Of a stretch of DNA of 64,000 nucleotides, positions 11,154 to 21,835 are shown one piece after another; within the stretch, counting starts at the first letter, position 1; every line of letters begins with the position of its first letter. The DNA lies in contig CM043942.1 in the NCBI GenBank assembly GCA_014529385.2, positions 57,291,340 through 57,355,339 of the forward strand, read 5' to 3'. The translations under genes were made by a program, and so were the position numbers. The DNA comes from Adiantum capillus-veneris. Taxonomy: Eukaryota; Streptophyta; Polypodiopsida; Polypodiales; Pteridaceae. The notes beneath the pieces were generated by a model. It was not told the origin of the DNA. It saw nothing but the letters and a program-made list of their open reading frames with translations, and did no database searches.

Positions 11154-11314
11154 AAACTATCCTAAAAGACGTTAAAGATTAGGTTAGATGTAAACTTATG
11201 TTAAATTAGATTTAGGTTTATTTAAGTTAAATTAGATTAGATTTATGTTTATTTTTAATTAGATTTACGTTTATTTACGCTAGATTTAGATTTACGTTAT
11301 AAGTTTAAAATTAG

Positions 11315-11713
11315 GTCTCCATAGACTGCGATGCCTGCATGAAGCGGGTGAAGAAAGCCCTCAATGGAATATAGGGTATTGCTGCCTTCACTCATGGTGG
11401 GCTCCGTCGATCCAAAAGTACTGGTGAAATGTCTTCAGAAGATAGGGAAGAAGGTGGATCTTCAGGGCGGCAAGAGTCACTACATCCCCGACACAATGAT
11501 CATCTAGACAACCTTTAGTCATTCAACAGCAACTTCAAAGTTAGTAACAAGAGCAAGAACGGTCTAAAGGGCCAATTGCTGTCGTCAGATGTGGATGGAG
11601 ATGAGGCAGCGTCACCGTCGAAAGTTAACTCTCACATCTTTAGTGATGAAATGCCAACTCTTGCCGAGTTATGTGAAAAATTATGTGTTAAATCAGTTTT
11701 AAGGTTCTTATAA
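11315..11713 (+). pseudogene. Captured HIPP/HMA gene fragment, long version (CACTA-B)
   Basis: The plus strand reads VSIDCDACMKRVKKALNGI, a stop and a gap, and then in another frame GSVDPKVLVKCLQKIGKKVD, which is the second half of an HMA domain. CxxC is Cys-Asp-Ala-Cys. The middle of the domain is missing. A further open piece (FNSNFKVSNKSKNGLKG, then FSDEMPTLAELCEKL) runs to a stop near 11713. HIPPs bind metals through CxxC and are usually prenylated; no CaaX motif is visible here. It is a transduplicated host gene fragment carried by the transposon. Confidence 0.7.
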
Positions 11714-11807
11714 TCCCTGTTAGTTTAGTTCTTTGTTTTTAATATAACATAATTTACGTTAGATTTAGATTTATGTTATATTAGATTAGACTTAGGTTTA
11801 TTTAGGT

Positions 11808-11838
<31 letters not shown>

Positions 11839-12293
11839 AGAAGAAGAGAGTTTTAACGTCGTAGGAAACTATCCCAAAAGACGTTAAAGATTAGGTTAGA
11901 TGTAGACTTACGTTAAATTAGATTTAGGTTTATTTTTAGTTAGATTTATGTTTATTTAGATTTACGCTTATTTACGTTAGATCGAGTCCACGCAAGAATT
12001 ACTTACGGTTTAGGGTTTAGAGTTAGACGAACAGTGAAAAGATCTACTGTGAAAAGATGTTAGGATGCTGTGAAGTGCTACAGCTAGAGAAGAGGCAAAG
12101 GGGTTTTGTCCACTACATGCAGTATCATGTAGACATGGGTCTGTAGATTTCTTGTACCCACAAATATAGGTATTGACCAATAAAGACGAGATTATAACCC
12201 GGTGGTTCTGATCTCTGTGCACCTCTAGACCGAGGTGTGCGGGATTGGACATGACTAAGAATGTGTGTTGTGTGTGTGTGTGTGTGTGTGTGA

Positions 12294-12324
<31 letters not shown>

Positions 12325-12422
12325 GAGAGAGAGAGTGAGAGAGAGAGAGAGAGATAAAAGAACGAAGAATGCCAATAGAATATTAAATTTGTTGTCCAGG
12401 TTATAAGATTTTTATCCTCATT
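11714..12422 (+). other. CACTA-B transposase leader
   Basis: AT-rich leader with (CA)n at about 11815-11838, an unoccupied copy of the CACTA-A target (GTCGTAGGAAACTATC near 11858), and (GT)n plus (GA)n tracts at about 12264-12355. It aligns with 9501-10263 of CACTA-A in reverse. Confidence 0.6.
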
Positions 12423-14290
12423 ATGAGTAGTGACGAGGATGTGGGAACCGTCCAACCGAAACACCTATCTCTCAACGAGGGTCTTATTATTCCTTGTAAT
12501 CAATGCAAGCATGCTGTGCGACGGACAAGACGTGTTTCTTTGCAGCACGTCGCGAATTTGGCTAGTTTGATCCATCTATTATAGATCGAGTTTTGTTGCC
12601 AATTATAACTCGTCGGACTCTGACGCTGGCCAACAAGCAGCAATCTTGCAACCCAATAGACGTGTTCGCAGGCGCTTTGGTCAAGCAGCATATGTGAGGC
12701 CACAAGATGTAGCCTCTGACAGCTCGGGGGATGATCATGCAGAGCACATTCCCAACGAGGCAATGTTTGAGCCCGAGATTGATGAAATGATCGAGACGAT
12801 CATGGATTCAGAAAGGCTTATCTATGATGATATGAAAAGTGAAGCCAATACGCCATTGTATAATGGAGCACGTATGTTTAGATTGAAAGCACTCCTGGTT
12901 CTTCTCAACATGCAGGCAAAGTTTGGATGGAGTGACACTAGCGTCACAGCGCTTTTCAGGTGATCTATTACAATTAGTTTACTTTAATAAAACTCTAAAT
13001 GTATAATGATCTGATAGATTTTTACACAACTGTATCGTATTTTTATGTTGTGTAGATTGCTTAAAGAGCACATACTACCAGCTGACAATGTGATGCCAGA
13101 TTCCCGAGATGAAGCAAGAAAGATTTTGCGAAACTTGGGATGGATTACAATTCTATCCACGCTTGTCCTAATGACTGTATTCTTTTCAGAGGGGAATACA
13201 TAGACATGGAGAAGTGTCCGAAATGTGATTCCGAAAGATATCGAGTAGATCTCCACGAGACAAAAATTCCACAAAAGGTTTTGTGACATTTTCCTATGCT
13301 TCCTCGCATCAAGCATTTCTTCGAATGTAAGTCCATGGCCGCCCTAGCATCATGGCATAAGGAGAATAAATCTTCGGATGGTGTGCTACGAATTCCTGCA
13401 GATTGCGCAGCCTGGAAACATATAGATGGAACATGGTCGGATTTTGCCAGGGAAGCTCGAAATTTGCGCTTAAGCCTGGGTATGGATGGCGTAAATCCAT
13501 TTGGTCAAAGATCAACATCTTACAGTGTATGGCCCGTAATCATCGTCAACTACAACATTCCCCCATGGTTGACTACGAAGAAGGGGCACCTATGGCTAAG
13601 CTTGATTGTGCCAGGGCGATATAAAGTGGGGAATATGGATGTGTATCTTCGTCCACTATTGGAAGAGCTTTGATCAGAGGCATTCTAATGTGGACCATGC
13701 ATGACTATCCCGGGCTAACAGAATGCTCAAGTGATCTATTGACACTCCTCACTCAGACACTGTAAATCTTGTTTTTTCCCATAGTTGATCTATTATCATG
13801 TGTATACATGCAGGGCTTCAAACAAGCGGATACAGAGCATGTGTCACATGTGGACCTAGACTGAATGCACGTAGGGCTCTCTCACTGAAGAAGCAAATCT
13901 ACGAAGGTCATCAAGCGTATCTTCCAGAGAATCATGTGTTACGTGACGGCTTTTTGGGAAGAGAGCCACCAAGGATGTCTGCACAAGCATGGTTAGAGCA
14001 GAAGGAGATGTGCGATGACGGATTGCCTCCAGGGATGAAGAGACTATCTCTATGGTACGAGTACGCAGGCAGGAAGGGCTTAAACGCCCTGATGGACATT
14101 CTCAGTTCTCGCGGCGGCATGGTTAGTATTAGGGTTTACTCTTTTCTATTTTTTGTATTGTTTTATAAATGTCGTTATATGTTTATACTTACTGAAAGCT
14201 GTCTTATTGTCTTTTTTTACAGAATCGACAGATACGCCGCTTGGACGCGATGAGACGTCTGACTAGACGACGTCAGTTTAGCCGTAGCTA
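12423..14290 (+). pseudogene. CACTA-B transposase remnant fused to the end of the second gene
   Basis: The first part matches the TNP2 of CACTA-A: exon 1 at 12423-12959, exon 2 at 13056-13730 and exon 3 from 13814. Exon 1 has a frame break near its start (the frame reopens at about 12646). Exon 2 has a TGA near 13285 and a deletion of about 60 bp near 13672, where GAAGAGCT joins TTTGATCAG. Exon 3 then passes without warning from the TNP2 text PPGMKRLSLWYE into YAGRKGLNALMDILSSRGGM, the end of the second gene. The join lies at about 14058-14063 and shares CGAGT with both sides, so 3.4 kb was lost through microhomology. No functional product is expected. Confidence 0.85.
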
Positions 14291-14843
14291 GATAGCATTA
14301 GTTTAAGGTTCTCATAGCTTATGTATCATGAGACGGATTTTATACGTCTTTTTGAACCATGTATATTATTACATTTGTCACCGCAGTTCATTTTGCCAAT
14401 CAATTCTTTATGCCTATGATGTTGTACAATTGTAATTATTACATTTGCCAATCAATTCATTTTGCTTATGATGTGTACAATTGTCAATTTTACGCTTGTC
14501 AATTTTGCAAACAATGCGTCTTGTGGGTGACTATTTTGGTCTATTATCTACCCTTGCACTTTTTAAAAAAGTGAATCAAGTACGATATGGTTGATGGGTG
14601 GGCAGGGCATTCAATGCCCTGTCAGCAATTTTTTTTTTCTCTCGGGCGTCGCTATAACCGTCGCTATTTATGGCTCTGTAGCGTCGCTATGAACGTCGCT
14701 ATAGACTTCTGTGTAAATGTCGCTATGACCGTCGCTATATAGCGACGCTCTCATAGCGACGCTATTAGCGACGCCGGGGGTTATAAAAACCCAGTGTATT
14801 TCCGTCGCTACAGCGTCACAAGAGCACACAACCTCTTGTAGTG
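14291..14843 (+). repeat. CACTA-B 3' untranslated and subterminal region
   Basis: Contains the imperfect hairpin near 14600-14626, GCGTCGCTAT-type subterminal repeats at about 14640-14830 and the terminal CCTCTTGTAGTG at 14832-14843. Confidence 0.85.
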
Positions 14844-14849
14844 CATGAG

Positions 14850-15370
14850 TAGCTTATAGTTGCTCTTTTTCTCATTCAATAGGTATAGAAGTGGTTCCTT
14901 GTGCCCAAGCATCCTTTAGCTATTAAATTAACCACAGAAGCTTTACTTTCTTGATCATTCGTTTCCATATAAATTTCCAATACCTTAGAGGATTACTTAC
15001 AAGTTTTGTGAGTGAACCATTTTCTCCTAGCTCACTTTCTCCTTGTAGTTCACTTTCTCCCCCATCATTCTCATAGATTTCTTGGTTATCATCATCGTCA
15101 TCTTGTTTTTTCTATCTAATTTCATGAAGACATTTTGATTATACATTGAAATAATAGAAGTTCATTACATAGAGCAAATCCAACAAAATGGCACATACCA
15201 TTGGGGTGCTAGAAGATGATTCGTTGTTTGGTTTCTTTTTTTTCCATTTTCATTTTTTCGCAAGAGACTTGATGGTCCATGTATAAACGTCCTCTTCTTT
15301 CCAATGATAATTTTGTCTAGCTTCTCTTACAAGCTTAAATTGTAATGGAATTGATGACGATCACCATAGC
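14850..15370 (-). pseudogene. Decayed multi-exon gene, unidentified (unit 1, 5' part)
   Basis: On the minus strand, an acidic exon-like block near 15110-15010 encodes DNQEIYENDGGESELQGESE and is followed by GTAAGT. Another near 15370-15200 encodes WKEEDVYTWTI and a Lys-rich tail followed by GTATGT. The family is not recognised. The upstream edge abuts the LINE fragment. Confidence 0.35.
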
Positions 15371-15399
15371 CATAAGTTGGTTGCTACATCTTCCTTTGT

Positions 15400-16070
15400 T
15401 GTTCGCCACTGTCGAATCTCATCCAAGGAGCCACTTTCCTTAGAAATGAGGTATATCAAGCCCTCACTCATGCTGTCTGCATCTCGCCTGTGTGTAAGAT
15501 GTACTGAAAGGTGCTGCAAAGGTCTGAGCCTAGTAAATCCCAATACTCCAAAAAGAAGCTGGGAGTCAAACCATCCTCACTAGGAAAGCTACCACAGGGA
15601 AGTGTTCTGAGGGATGTATGGAGCTCCTCTAACTAGAGAGGCAGCTCAAGACTCTGACGCATCTCCTCAGTCACAAGACAAGGCATCTGTGCCCAAACCT
15701 GCTCTTTGCATGCATCCCAACGCTCTCACTTGGGCTCTGCGGACACAAGCCTCGGTAAAAGTCAGTGGCAACTGCACCCATATCCTCTGGCTCTGAAGCT
15801 ACAAACCCGTCAGGTCTTCTCAACTGGCTGACACTAGCGTGTCCATGGTGGGCACCCACCGTCTCAAAGAACGCCCCAATCACTTTGTCACCTACCTGGG
15901 TCCACTGAGATGCCTGTCGATGTAAAGCGAACTCATGACGCCTCTTCTCTATTCTAAGTAGCTCCTCACGAGCCTGCTGCAACTGCTCCTCCACCCAAGA
16001 ACTGTTTGGATCCTGCTCCTGCATCCTCTACAAGGAAGCAACGCCCCATTTGAGACAGGGGGTCAATGTT
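15400..16070 (-). pseudogene. LINE ORF2 fragment (unit 1)
   Basis: Minus-strand text fits the stretch between endonuclease and reverse transcriptase of a plant LINE. It reads WTQVGDKVIGAFFETV, then LRRPDGFVASEPEDMGAVA and DFYRGLCP, then a DGLTPSFFLEYWDLLG block and GLIYLISKESGSLDEIRQWR, the first reverse-transcriptase motif. It stops there and joins unrelated sequence, and it has stops and frame changes. A second copy lies in unit 2. It is not related to the LINE at 53.1-57.7 kb beyond general family features. Confidence 0.7.
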
Positions 16071-16501
16071 ACGTACTTTTGAGCAGAAAAGCTCATTGAC
16101 CTAAGTAGTCCGACTGAGAAGTTTTGCAATTGAAAGCAAGAAAAAGATCTCCACACGATTCGTAACGAAATTAATTTCCTAAGCTCCAAATGCTGTAATT
16201 AGAACAAAGATCGATAAACTTGCTTGGTCATGGCAAGGTTTGATGATCAGGCACTCTAGTCATGCAGAGCTGCATGTCTTCTCCTCATGCGGGATTTTCA
16301 TGAGGATAATGTTCTTGCGCTTGTGAACATAGTGTGCAGGCGATGGCGGCTGTGGAAGGTGAGGGAGGAGGTGCAACAACAGCATGTTAAATGGCGTCCG
16401 AGGAGCTGCAGTCTGCAAAGCCTACAAATGAAAGTTGAGAGAGCGCACATAAGAATTTTGAAAACTTGAGTGCACTGCCTGATTTCATTTGAACGGCGTG
16501 G
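16071..16501. other. End of tandem unit 1
   Basis: A 60-codon frame at 16287-16469 is roughly conserved in unit 2 on the DNA level, but it is not open there in full and resembles nothing I know. No supported gene. Confidence 0.4.
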
Positions 16502-16911
16502 GTAGGCAGATGATCACGAGCGTTGACTAGCAGAGGACTGCATCCTTTCGCCCTTCGAAAAAAACTTGCTGGGTTAACCAAGTAAACAAATTTGGCCTGC
16601 TAAAATAGGCCATAGAGAGATGCACAAGAAGTACGCTAAATGTTGACGCTCCCATCTGCATTGGCTGTACCTTACGATCATCTTGGTACTTCCAAAAAAA
16701 ATGCATGAAACTGAATTAGGCACTTGGATTTAGACACCTTAATCTTGTCGGTTTTCTAGTTTGGCATTGCTATTTTATGTTTATTGCCTTCATGTGCTGC
16801 AACAATCTGGGTCTTAATTTATTAGATCATCACATGATTTGGCATAGTGTGGCTGTGATGGTATTTTACAGGCTTTTGAAGCTATTAGCAGTATGAGCTC
16901 ATGAAGAGGGA

Positions 16912-17145
16912 TTGCATATGAGTGACTTCGTCTCGCAACATTCTTCTTGCTGTCCAGGATGTTGTACGTGTTGGAGTGCAATGACTGCACAATGTGCCCA
17001 ACATGGTTGGATGTTAAATGAAGTCCGTTCCTCAAATGCAATCACCTTTGCATGTGCCTTGAAGAGTTGTTGGCATTGGGCAAGAAAATTTGGTGAGAAT
17101 GCTAGTTGCAGGGCTATTGCGTGTAGTTTCTTGGCATTGCTTTGA
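16912..17145 (+). pseudogene. PPR protein gene fragment (unit 2)
   Basis: Copy of the unit 1 fragment. It reads SAMTAQCAQHGW and then SSNAITFACALKSCWHWARK, with the same internal loss and the same following stop, so decay preceded the duplication. Confidence 0.6.
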
Positions 17146-17173
17146 TCGACATGCATGCAAAATGAGACGTCCT

Positions 17174-17187
17174 CAGAGAGAGAAAGA

Positions 17188-17237
<50 letters not shown>

Positions 17238-17248
17238 TTGGAGCGTGG

Positions 17249-17305
<57 letters not shown>
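17174..17305. repeat. (GA)n microsatellite
   Basis: An almost continuous (GA)n tract with a short interruption (TCGTTGGAGCGTGGTG) in the middle. Unit 1 has only about 20 bp here. Confidence 0.9.
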
Positions 17306-17308
<3 letters not shown>

Positions 17309-18102
17309 TGTATAAGCAGATACCTTAACTTGCGCTCCTTGCTCGCTCAAGTCTCCAGCTTGTGCAGCGCAAAGCTTTCTTTATGCAAGCGCTAGTTTTA
17401 TTACAAGCATGCATCATATATGGCTCAAAAGGAACGCATGAAAGGCATGCAGTGCCAAAAAATTCACAAGGGCCTTAGACAACTTACCATATGGTAAAAA
17501 AAATAATAATTGCTAGATGATTTACTAGTTCCAATACAAACATCTAGTAAGAGTGCAAACTAGCAAAAAAGAGACAACTCCTAGATGCTACATATAGTAA
17601 TTCTCTTACGATATGGAGAGTTGAATAGCCATATGATAATTTAAGTCTCAATATGGTAAGAAAATTGCTAGTTCAATGTAGGAGTTGACTCACTTACTAG
17701 TTTGATCTTACATATGAGTGCTCTCAAACTAGTAAGTCAACTAGCAACTTTTGTTTCGACCTAGAAATTCATCTAGCAATATATGAGGACGGTTGCTTGC
17801 AAACTAGTAATTCATCTACAAACTTTTCTGTAAACGAGCTAGTAGTTCACCTAGTAATTCATTAAGGAGCATGCAGACACAAACTAGTAATTCATCTCGA
17901 AATTTTCTCCTGAGCAAAAAATTTAGGAGAGTTTTCTTCAACATCAGGAGACTAAAATATGCTTAATTCATAAAGATGGCAGCAAATAGAATGAAGTTTA
18001 GCAATCTTTCAAAATGTGCATTACATGCTACAATTTGTTGGATTATAAAAATACTTGTCATATGTTACAATCATATCCTTCATGGATAAAGGGCCAAATT
18101 TT
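17306..18102. other. Unit 2 spacer with CTAGTAA motif cluster
   Basis: Counterpart of 630-1441. The motif cluster occupies about 17510-17910, and no gene is supported. Confidence 0.5.
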
Positions 18103-19056
18103 TCAAAATAAAAAACTATCAAGGCTTCCAATAACAAAAGCCATGTTACTAAAATCTTCACACATAGTGGAAATATTATCATCGTCGTTTGCTCTCTTCT
18201 CGAGGAAACTATTCGATCTCTGCATAGCAAAATAGGTAGGTTTGATCAAGTGGTACAAGTCTTGTACTTTCTTGAGATCAACCACATCATTAATATAGTT
18301 TCTTTGTCATCCCTGGGCAAATTTTGCGTCTACACAATTGTCACAACAAAATAACATGATTTAAAGAGAGACACATATTATTTTTGTAAACATAAGTAAG
18401 GCAATGTTGTTAGCTTTTATTACAAACCTAAGATTTTAGAAAATATTGATTTTGAATCATTGAACATCCCGATTCATTGAACATTCCCATCAGATTTGTT
18501 CTCCTAAACATTTAAAGTCCACTCTTTTATTTTATAGCCACATGCAAAAAGAATTTCATTGATGTGAAGAAAAATACCCTTTTCTTTTTAAGCTTTAAAG
18601 ATGTTGAAGCTTGATCTTTCTCTTTTAGTAGCTCTTCAATCTCAGAAGTATAGAAGTGAGAAAACATAGCTTTTTTATAACATTACAATTAAGTAGGGTA
18701 AGTGTTTTATTAAATAAATATCCATGTGAAACATGTTTGAATAGCCCATTGCACTTTAGTGTGCTTTTTCTTTTTTGTTCTTGGTTTACACCATGTGCCC
18801 TTTCATTGATTTTTTCCTTCACAAAAATTAAAAAACAGAGTACAATGTTAACCGACACAACAAAAAGTTTTAGAGAAAAAAGTACATCAATTAGAATTGT
18901 ACAAGGTTTATGATATGGTCAACACACTCATCAAATTCATTGTTTACTTCCATATCCTTTTCTTAAAAATAGTTGACAAACTCTTCATCTTGCATATAGT
19001 TTCTATATGCCTGACATTCAAAATAGTTTACTCGCATTAAGCAATTGAATTTGGAT

Positions 19057-19104
<48 letters not shown>

Positions 19105-19188
19105 TTAGCCGAATTTACCTCAATTATTTCAATTTCTATCTTTGTGTGTGTGTGTGTGTGTGTGTGTCTCGCTTGAGTGTGTGTGTGT

Positions 19189-19244
<56 letters not shown>

Positions 19245-19940
19245 TAAACCCCACATACCTCATAAGAATCTGCCATCACTTTGTGAAGCATGATTTTCCC
19301 ATAGCATCTTAGGAACATATATCTTCGTCACTCTTTAAACACATAATAACAAATTTTATCAGCATAGGTCATATATTATTGTTATTTTAAGATGAAAGTG
19401 CTTACATGAGTAGCTTGTAGTTGCTCTTTTTCTCATTCAATAGGTATAGAAGTGGTTCCTTGTGCTTAAGCATCCTTTAGCTATTAAATAACCACAAAAG
19501 CTTTTCTTTCTTGATCATTCGTTTCCATATAAATTTCCAATACCTTAGAGGATTACTTACAAGTTTTGTGAGTGAACCATTTTCTCCTAGCTCACTTTCT
19601 CCTTGTAGTTCACTTTCTCCCGCATCATTCTCATAGATTTCTTGGTTATCATCATCGTCATCTTGTTTTTTCTATCGAATTTCATGAAGACATTTTGATT
19701 ATACATTGAAATAATAGAAGTTCATTACATAGAGCAAATCCAACAAAATGGCACATACCATTGGGGTGCTAGAAGATGATTCGTTGTTTGGTTTCTTTTT
19801 TCTCCATTTTCATTTTTTCGCAAGAGACTTGATGGTCCATGTATAAACGTCCTCTTCTTTCCAATGATAATTTTGTCCAGCTACTCTTACAACCTTAAAC
19901 TGTAATGGAATTGATGACGATCACCATAGCCATAAGTTGG
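18103..19940 (-). pseudogene. Decayed multi-exon gene, unidentified (unit 2)
   Basis: Carries the same exon-like blocks as unit 1, in an order not broken by the CACTA insertion: the acidic block near 19570-19670, LRCYGKIMLHKVMADSYE near 19250-19318, YFECQAYRNYMQDEEF near 18970-19040, the Lys/Glu block near 18590-18660 and the terminal block at 18103-18330. The terminal block lacks some residues compared with unit 1. Microsatellites (CA)n, (GT)n and (GA)n lie at 19060-19241. Function unknown. Confidence 0.4.
19405..19407. other. Empty target site for CACTA-B
   Basis: The sequence CTTACATGAGTAGC has one CAT where unit 1 has CAT, CACTA-B, CAT. It proves the insertion point and the 3-bp duplication. 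Confidence 0.9.
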
Positions 19941-19959
19941 TTGCTACATCTTCCTTTGT

Positions 19960-20640
19960 TGTTCGCCACTGTCGAATCTCATCCAAGGAGCCACTTTCCT
20001 TAGAAATGAGGTATATCAAGCCCTCACTCATGCTGTCTGCATCTCGCCTGTGTGCAAGATGTACTGAAAGGCGCTGCAAAGGTCTGAGCCTAGTAAATCC
20101 CAATACTCCAAGAAGAAGCTGGGAGTCAAACCATCCTCACCGGGACAGCTACCTCGGGGAAGTGTTCTGAGGGATGTATGGAGCTCCTCTAACTAGAGAG
20201 GCAGCTCAAGCCTCTGACGCATCTCCTCAGTCACAAGACAAGGCATTTGTGCCCAAACCTGATCTCTACATGCATCCCAACGCTCTGACTTGGGCTCTGC
20301 GGACAAAAAGCCTCGGTAAAGTCAGTGGCAACTGCACCCATATCCTTTGGCTCTGAAGCTACAAACCCGTCAGGTCTTCTCAACCGGCTGACACTAGGGT
20401 GTCCATGGCGGGGACCCACTGTCTCAAAGAACGCCCCAATCACTCTATCACCTACCTGGGTCCACTGAGATGCATGTTGATGGAAAGCGAACTCATGACG
20501 CCTCTTCTCTATGCTAACTAGCTCCTCGCGAGCCTGCTATAACCGCTTCTCCACCCAATAACTATTTGGATCCTGCTCCTGCATCCTCTACAAGGAAGCA
20601 ATGCCCCATCTGAGATAGAGGGTCAATGTTATGTACTTTT
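19960..20640 (-). pseudogene. LINE ORF2 fragment (unit 2)
   Basis: Second copy of the fragment at 15400-16070, with the same motifs (IGAFFETVGPRHGH, GLIYLISKESGSLDEIRQWR) and extra frame damage. Confidence 0.65.
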
Positions 20641-21207
20641 GAGCAGAAAATCTCATTGACCTGAGTAGTATGACCGAGAAGTTCTGCAAATGAAAGAAAG
20701 AAAAAGATCTCCACACGATTTGTAACGAAATTTTCTAAGCTCCAAATGCTGTAATTAGAACAAAGATCAATAGGCTTGCTTGGTCATGGCAAGGTTTGAT
20801 GATCAGACCCAGGTTTAGCAGAAAGCAAGTTTGGTGCCATTAAAGCTTGAAACTGTAGAAAAAATGACCTTTGCATATAAGGCACGCTGCACTCTAGTCA
20901 TGCAGAGCTGCATGTCTTCTCCGCATGCGGGATTTTCATGAGGATAATGTTCTTGAGCTTGTGAACATAGTGTGCAGGCGATGGCGGTTGTGGAAGGTGA
21001 GGGAGGAGGTGCAACAACAGTAGGTTAAATGGCGTCCGAGGAGCTGCAGGCTGCAAAGCCTACAAATGAAAGTTGAGAGAGCGCACAAAAGAATTTTAAA
21101 AACTTGAGTGCACTGCCTGGTTTTATTTGAACGGCGTGGAATGCATATACCTTTGGAACCTGGGTGGCGCAACCGGAGTCGAGTCTAGAAGTGCTGTTAC
21201 TCAGATG
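20641..21207. other. End of tandem unit 2
   Basis: Holds about 90 bp (near 20810-20885) and about 65 bp (near 21140-21205) that are missing in unit 1. No gene is seen. Confidence 0.4.
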
Positions 21208-21573
21208 GTAGGCAGTTGACTGGGAGAGGAGTGCATCCTTTCGCCCTTCGAAAAAACCTTGCTGGGTTAACCTAGGAAACAAATTTATCCTGCTAAAATA
21301 GGCCGTAGAGAGATGCACAAGTTCATCATTATTCCTTTATTGTTATTTTTACATTGATTGTCTAAAACCATTTTGGAGAATGCTGGCACTACAATTTTCC
21401 CTGTGAAAGGCCTTAAATTGAGACAAAGACCACTAAATTGAGAGTTCTAATGTTCTCTCTCCCATGAGGTTGCTGTAGCATGCAAGTAGTCGACGCTCCC
21501 ATCTGCATTGGCTGCACCTTATGATCATCTTGGTACTTCCAAAACATTGCATGAAACTGAATAGATTTAGACA
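21208..21573. repeat. Tandem unit 3, truncated by CACTA-C
   Basis: Repeats the unit start up to GATTTAGACA, where the CACTA terminus of CACTA-C begins. In units 1 and 2 the next bases are CCTTAATC, which are not found downstream in the window. Confidence 0.75.
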
Positions 21574-21835
21574 CACTACAAGAGGTCGCGCAGAATTCGA
21601 CGCAAGTACTGACGAAATAACATTAAATTTTAAACTTAAAAGCGGTGAAATAAGGTTCGGAAGAGACGTCGGTATCATAGTGTCGGTATAAACTATCGGT
21701 GTGACAGGCGTCGGAATAGGTCTATAAACAAGCGTCGAAATAATCAACGAAATAAGCACCGGCATTAATATATTAAATTCCGATGCCTATTTCGTGACCC
21801 CTACCGACGGTGATACCGTAACCTGTATCGACGAC
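21574..21835. promoter_or_regulatory. CACTA-C 3' end with subterminal repeats
   Basis: After the terminus come several variants of TCGGTAT/CGACG/CGAAATAA, for example GACGTCGGTATCATAGTGTCGGTATAAAC-like text near 21665-21700 and an inverted set near 21780-21835. These probably correspond to protein-binding repeats. Confidence 0.55.

Larger units (their letters stand above)
2697..14843 (+). mobile_element. CACTA-B, outer CACTA (En/Spm) element, internally deleted
   Basis: The left end reads CACTACAAGAGGCTATTC at 2697 and the right end is CCTCTTGTAGTG up to 14843. The element is flanked by a direct CAT at 2694-2696 and 14844-14846, the 3-bp target duplication expected of CACTA elements. Tandem unit 2 shows the unoccupied site with one CAT at 19405-19407. 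Subterminal regions are rich in GCGTCGCTAT/AGCGACGC repeats. Without the inner element CACTA-A and its AAA duplication it is about 4.58 kb. It lacks roughly 3.4 kb of coding sequence present in CACTA-A, so it is a non-autonomous deletion derivative. Confidence 0.93.
24..16501. repeat. Tandem unit 1, interrupted by CACTA-B
   Basis: The sequence from 24 is repeated from 16502 and again from 21208; all three starts read GTAGGCAG followed by a shared CTGCATCCTTTCGCCCTTCG block. After subtracting the 12,147-bp CACTA-B element and its 3-bp duplication, unit 1 is about 4.33 kb; unit 2 is about 4.71 kb. The copies differ by scattered substitutions and small indels. For example, unit 2 has an extra stretch near 20810-20880 and about 65 extra bases near 21140-21205. 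The unit contains a PPR fragment, a decayed multi-exon gene on the minus strand and a LINE fragment. Confidence 0.85.
16502..21207. repeat. Tandem unit 2 (about 4.7 kb), uninterrupted
   Basis: A full copy of the unit without the CACTA insertion, which makes it the reference for reading units 1 and 3. It contains a PPR fragment (16912-17145), (GA)n tracts, the CTAGTAA cluster (about 17510-17910), decayed gene blocks (18103-19330 and 19410-19940) and a LINE fragment (19960-20640). Confidence 0.85.

Noticed and set aside
16287-16469. 60-codon ORF at the end of unit 1
   Set aside because: It is not kept as an open frame in unit 2 and shows no recognisable motif.
21165-21245. Possible tRNA-derived SINE (TGGCGCAACCGG fits the A box; CCTTCGAAA resembles a B box)
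   Set aside because: No cloverleaf can be formed, the B box is poor, and there is no tail or target duplication. The block belongs to the tandem unit.
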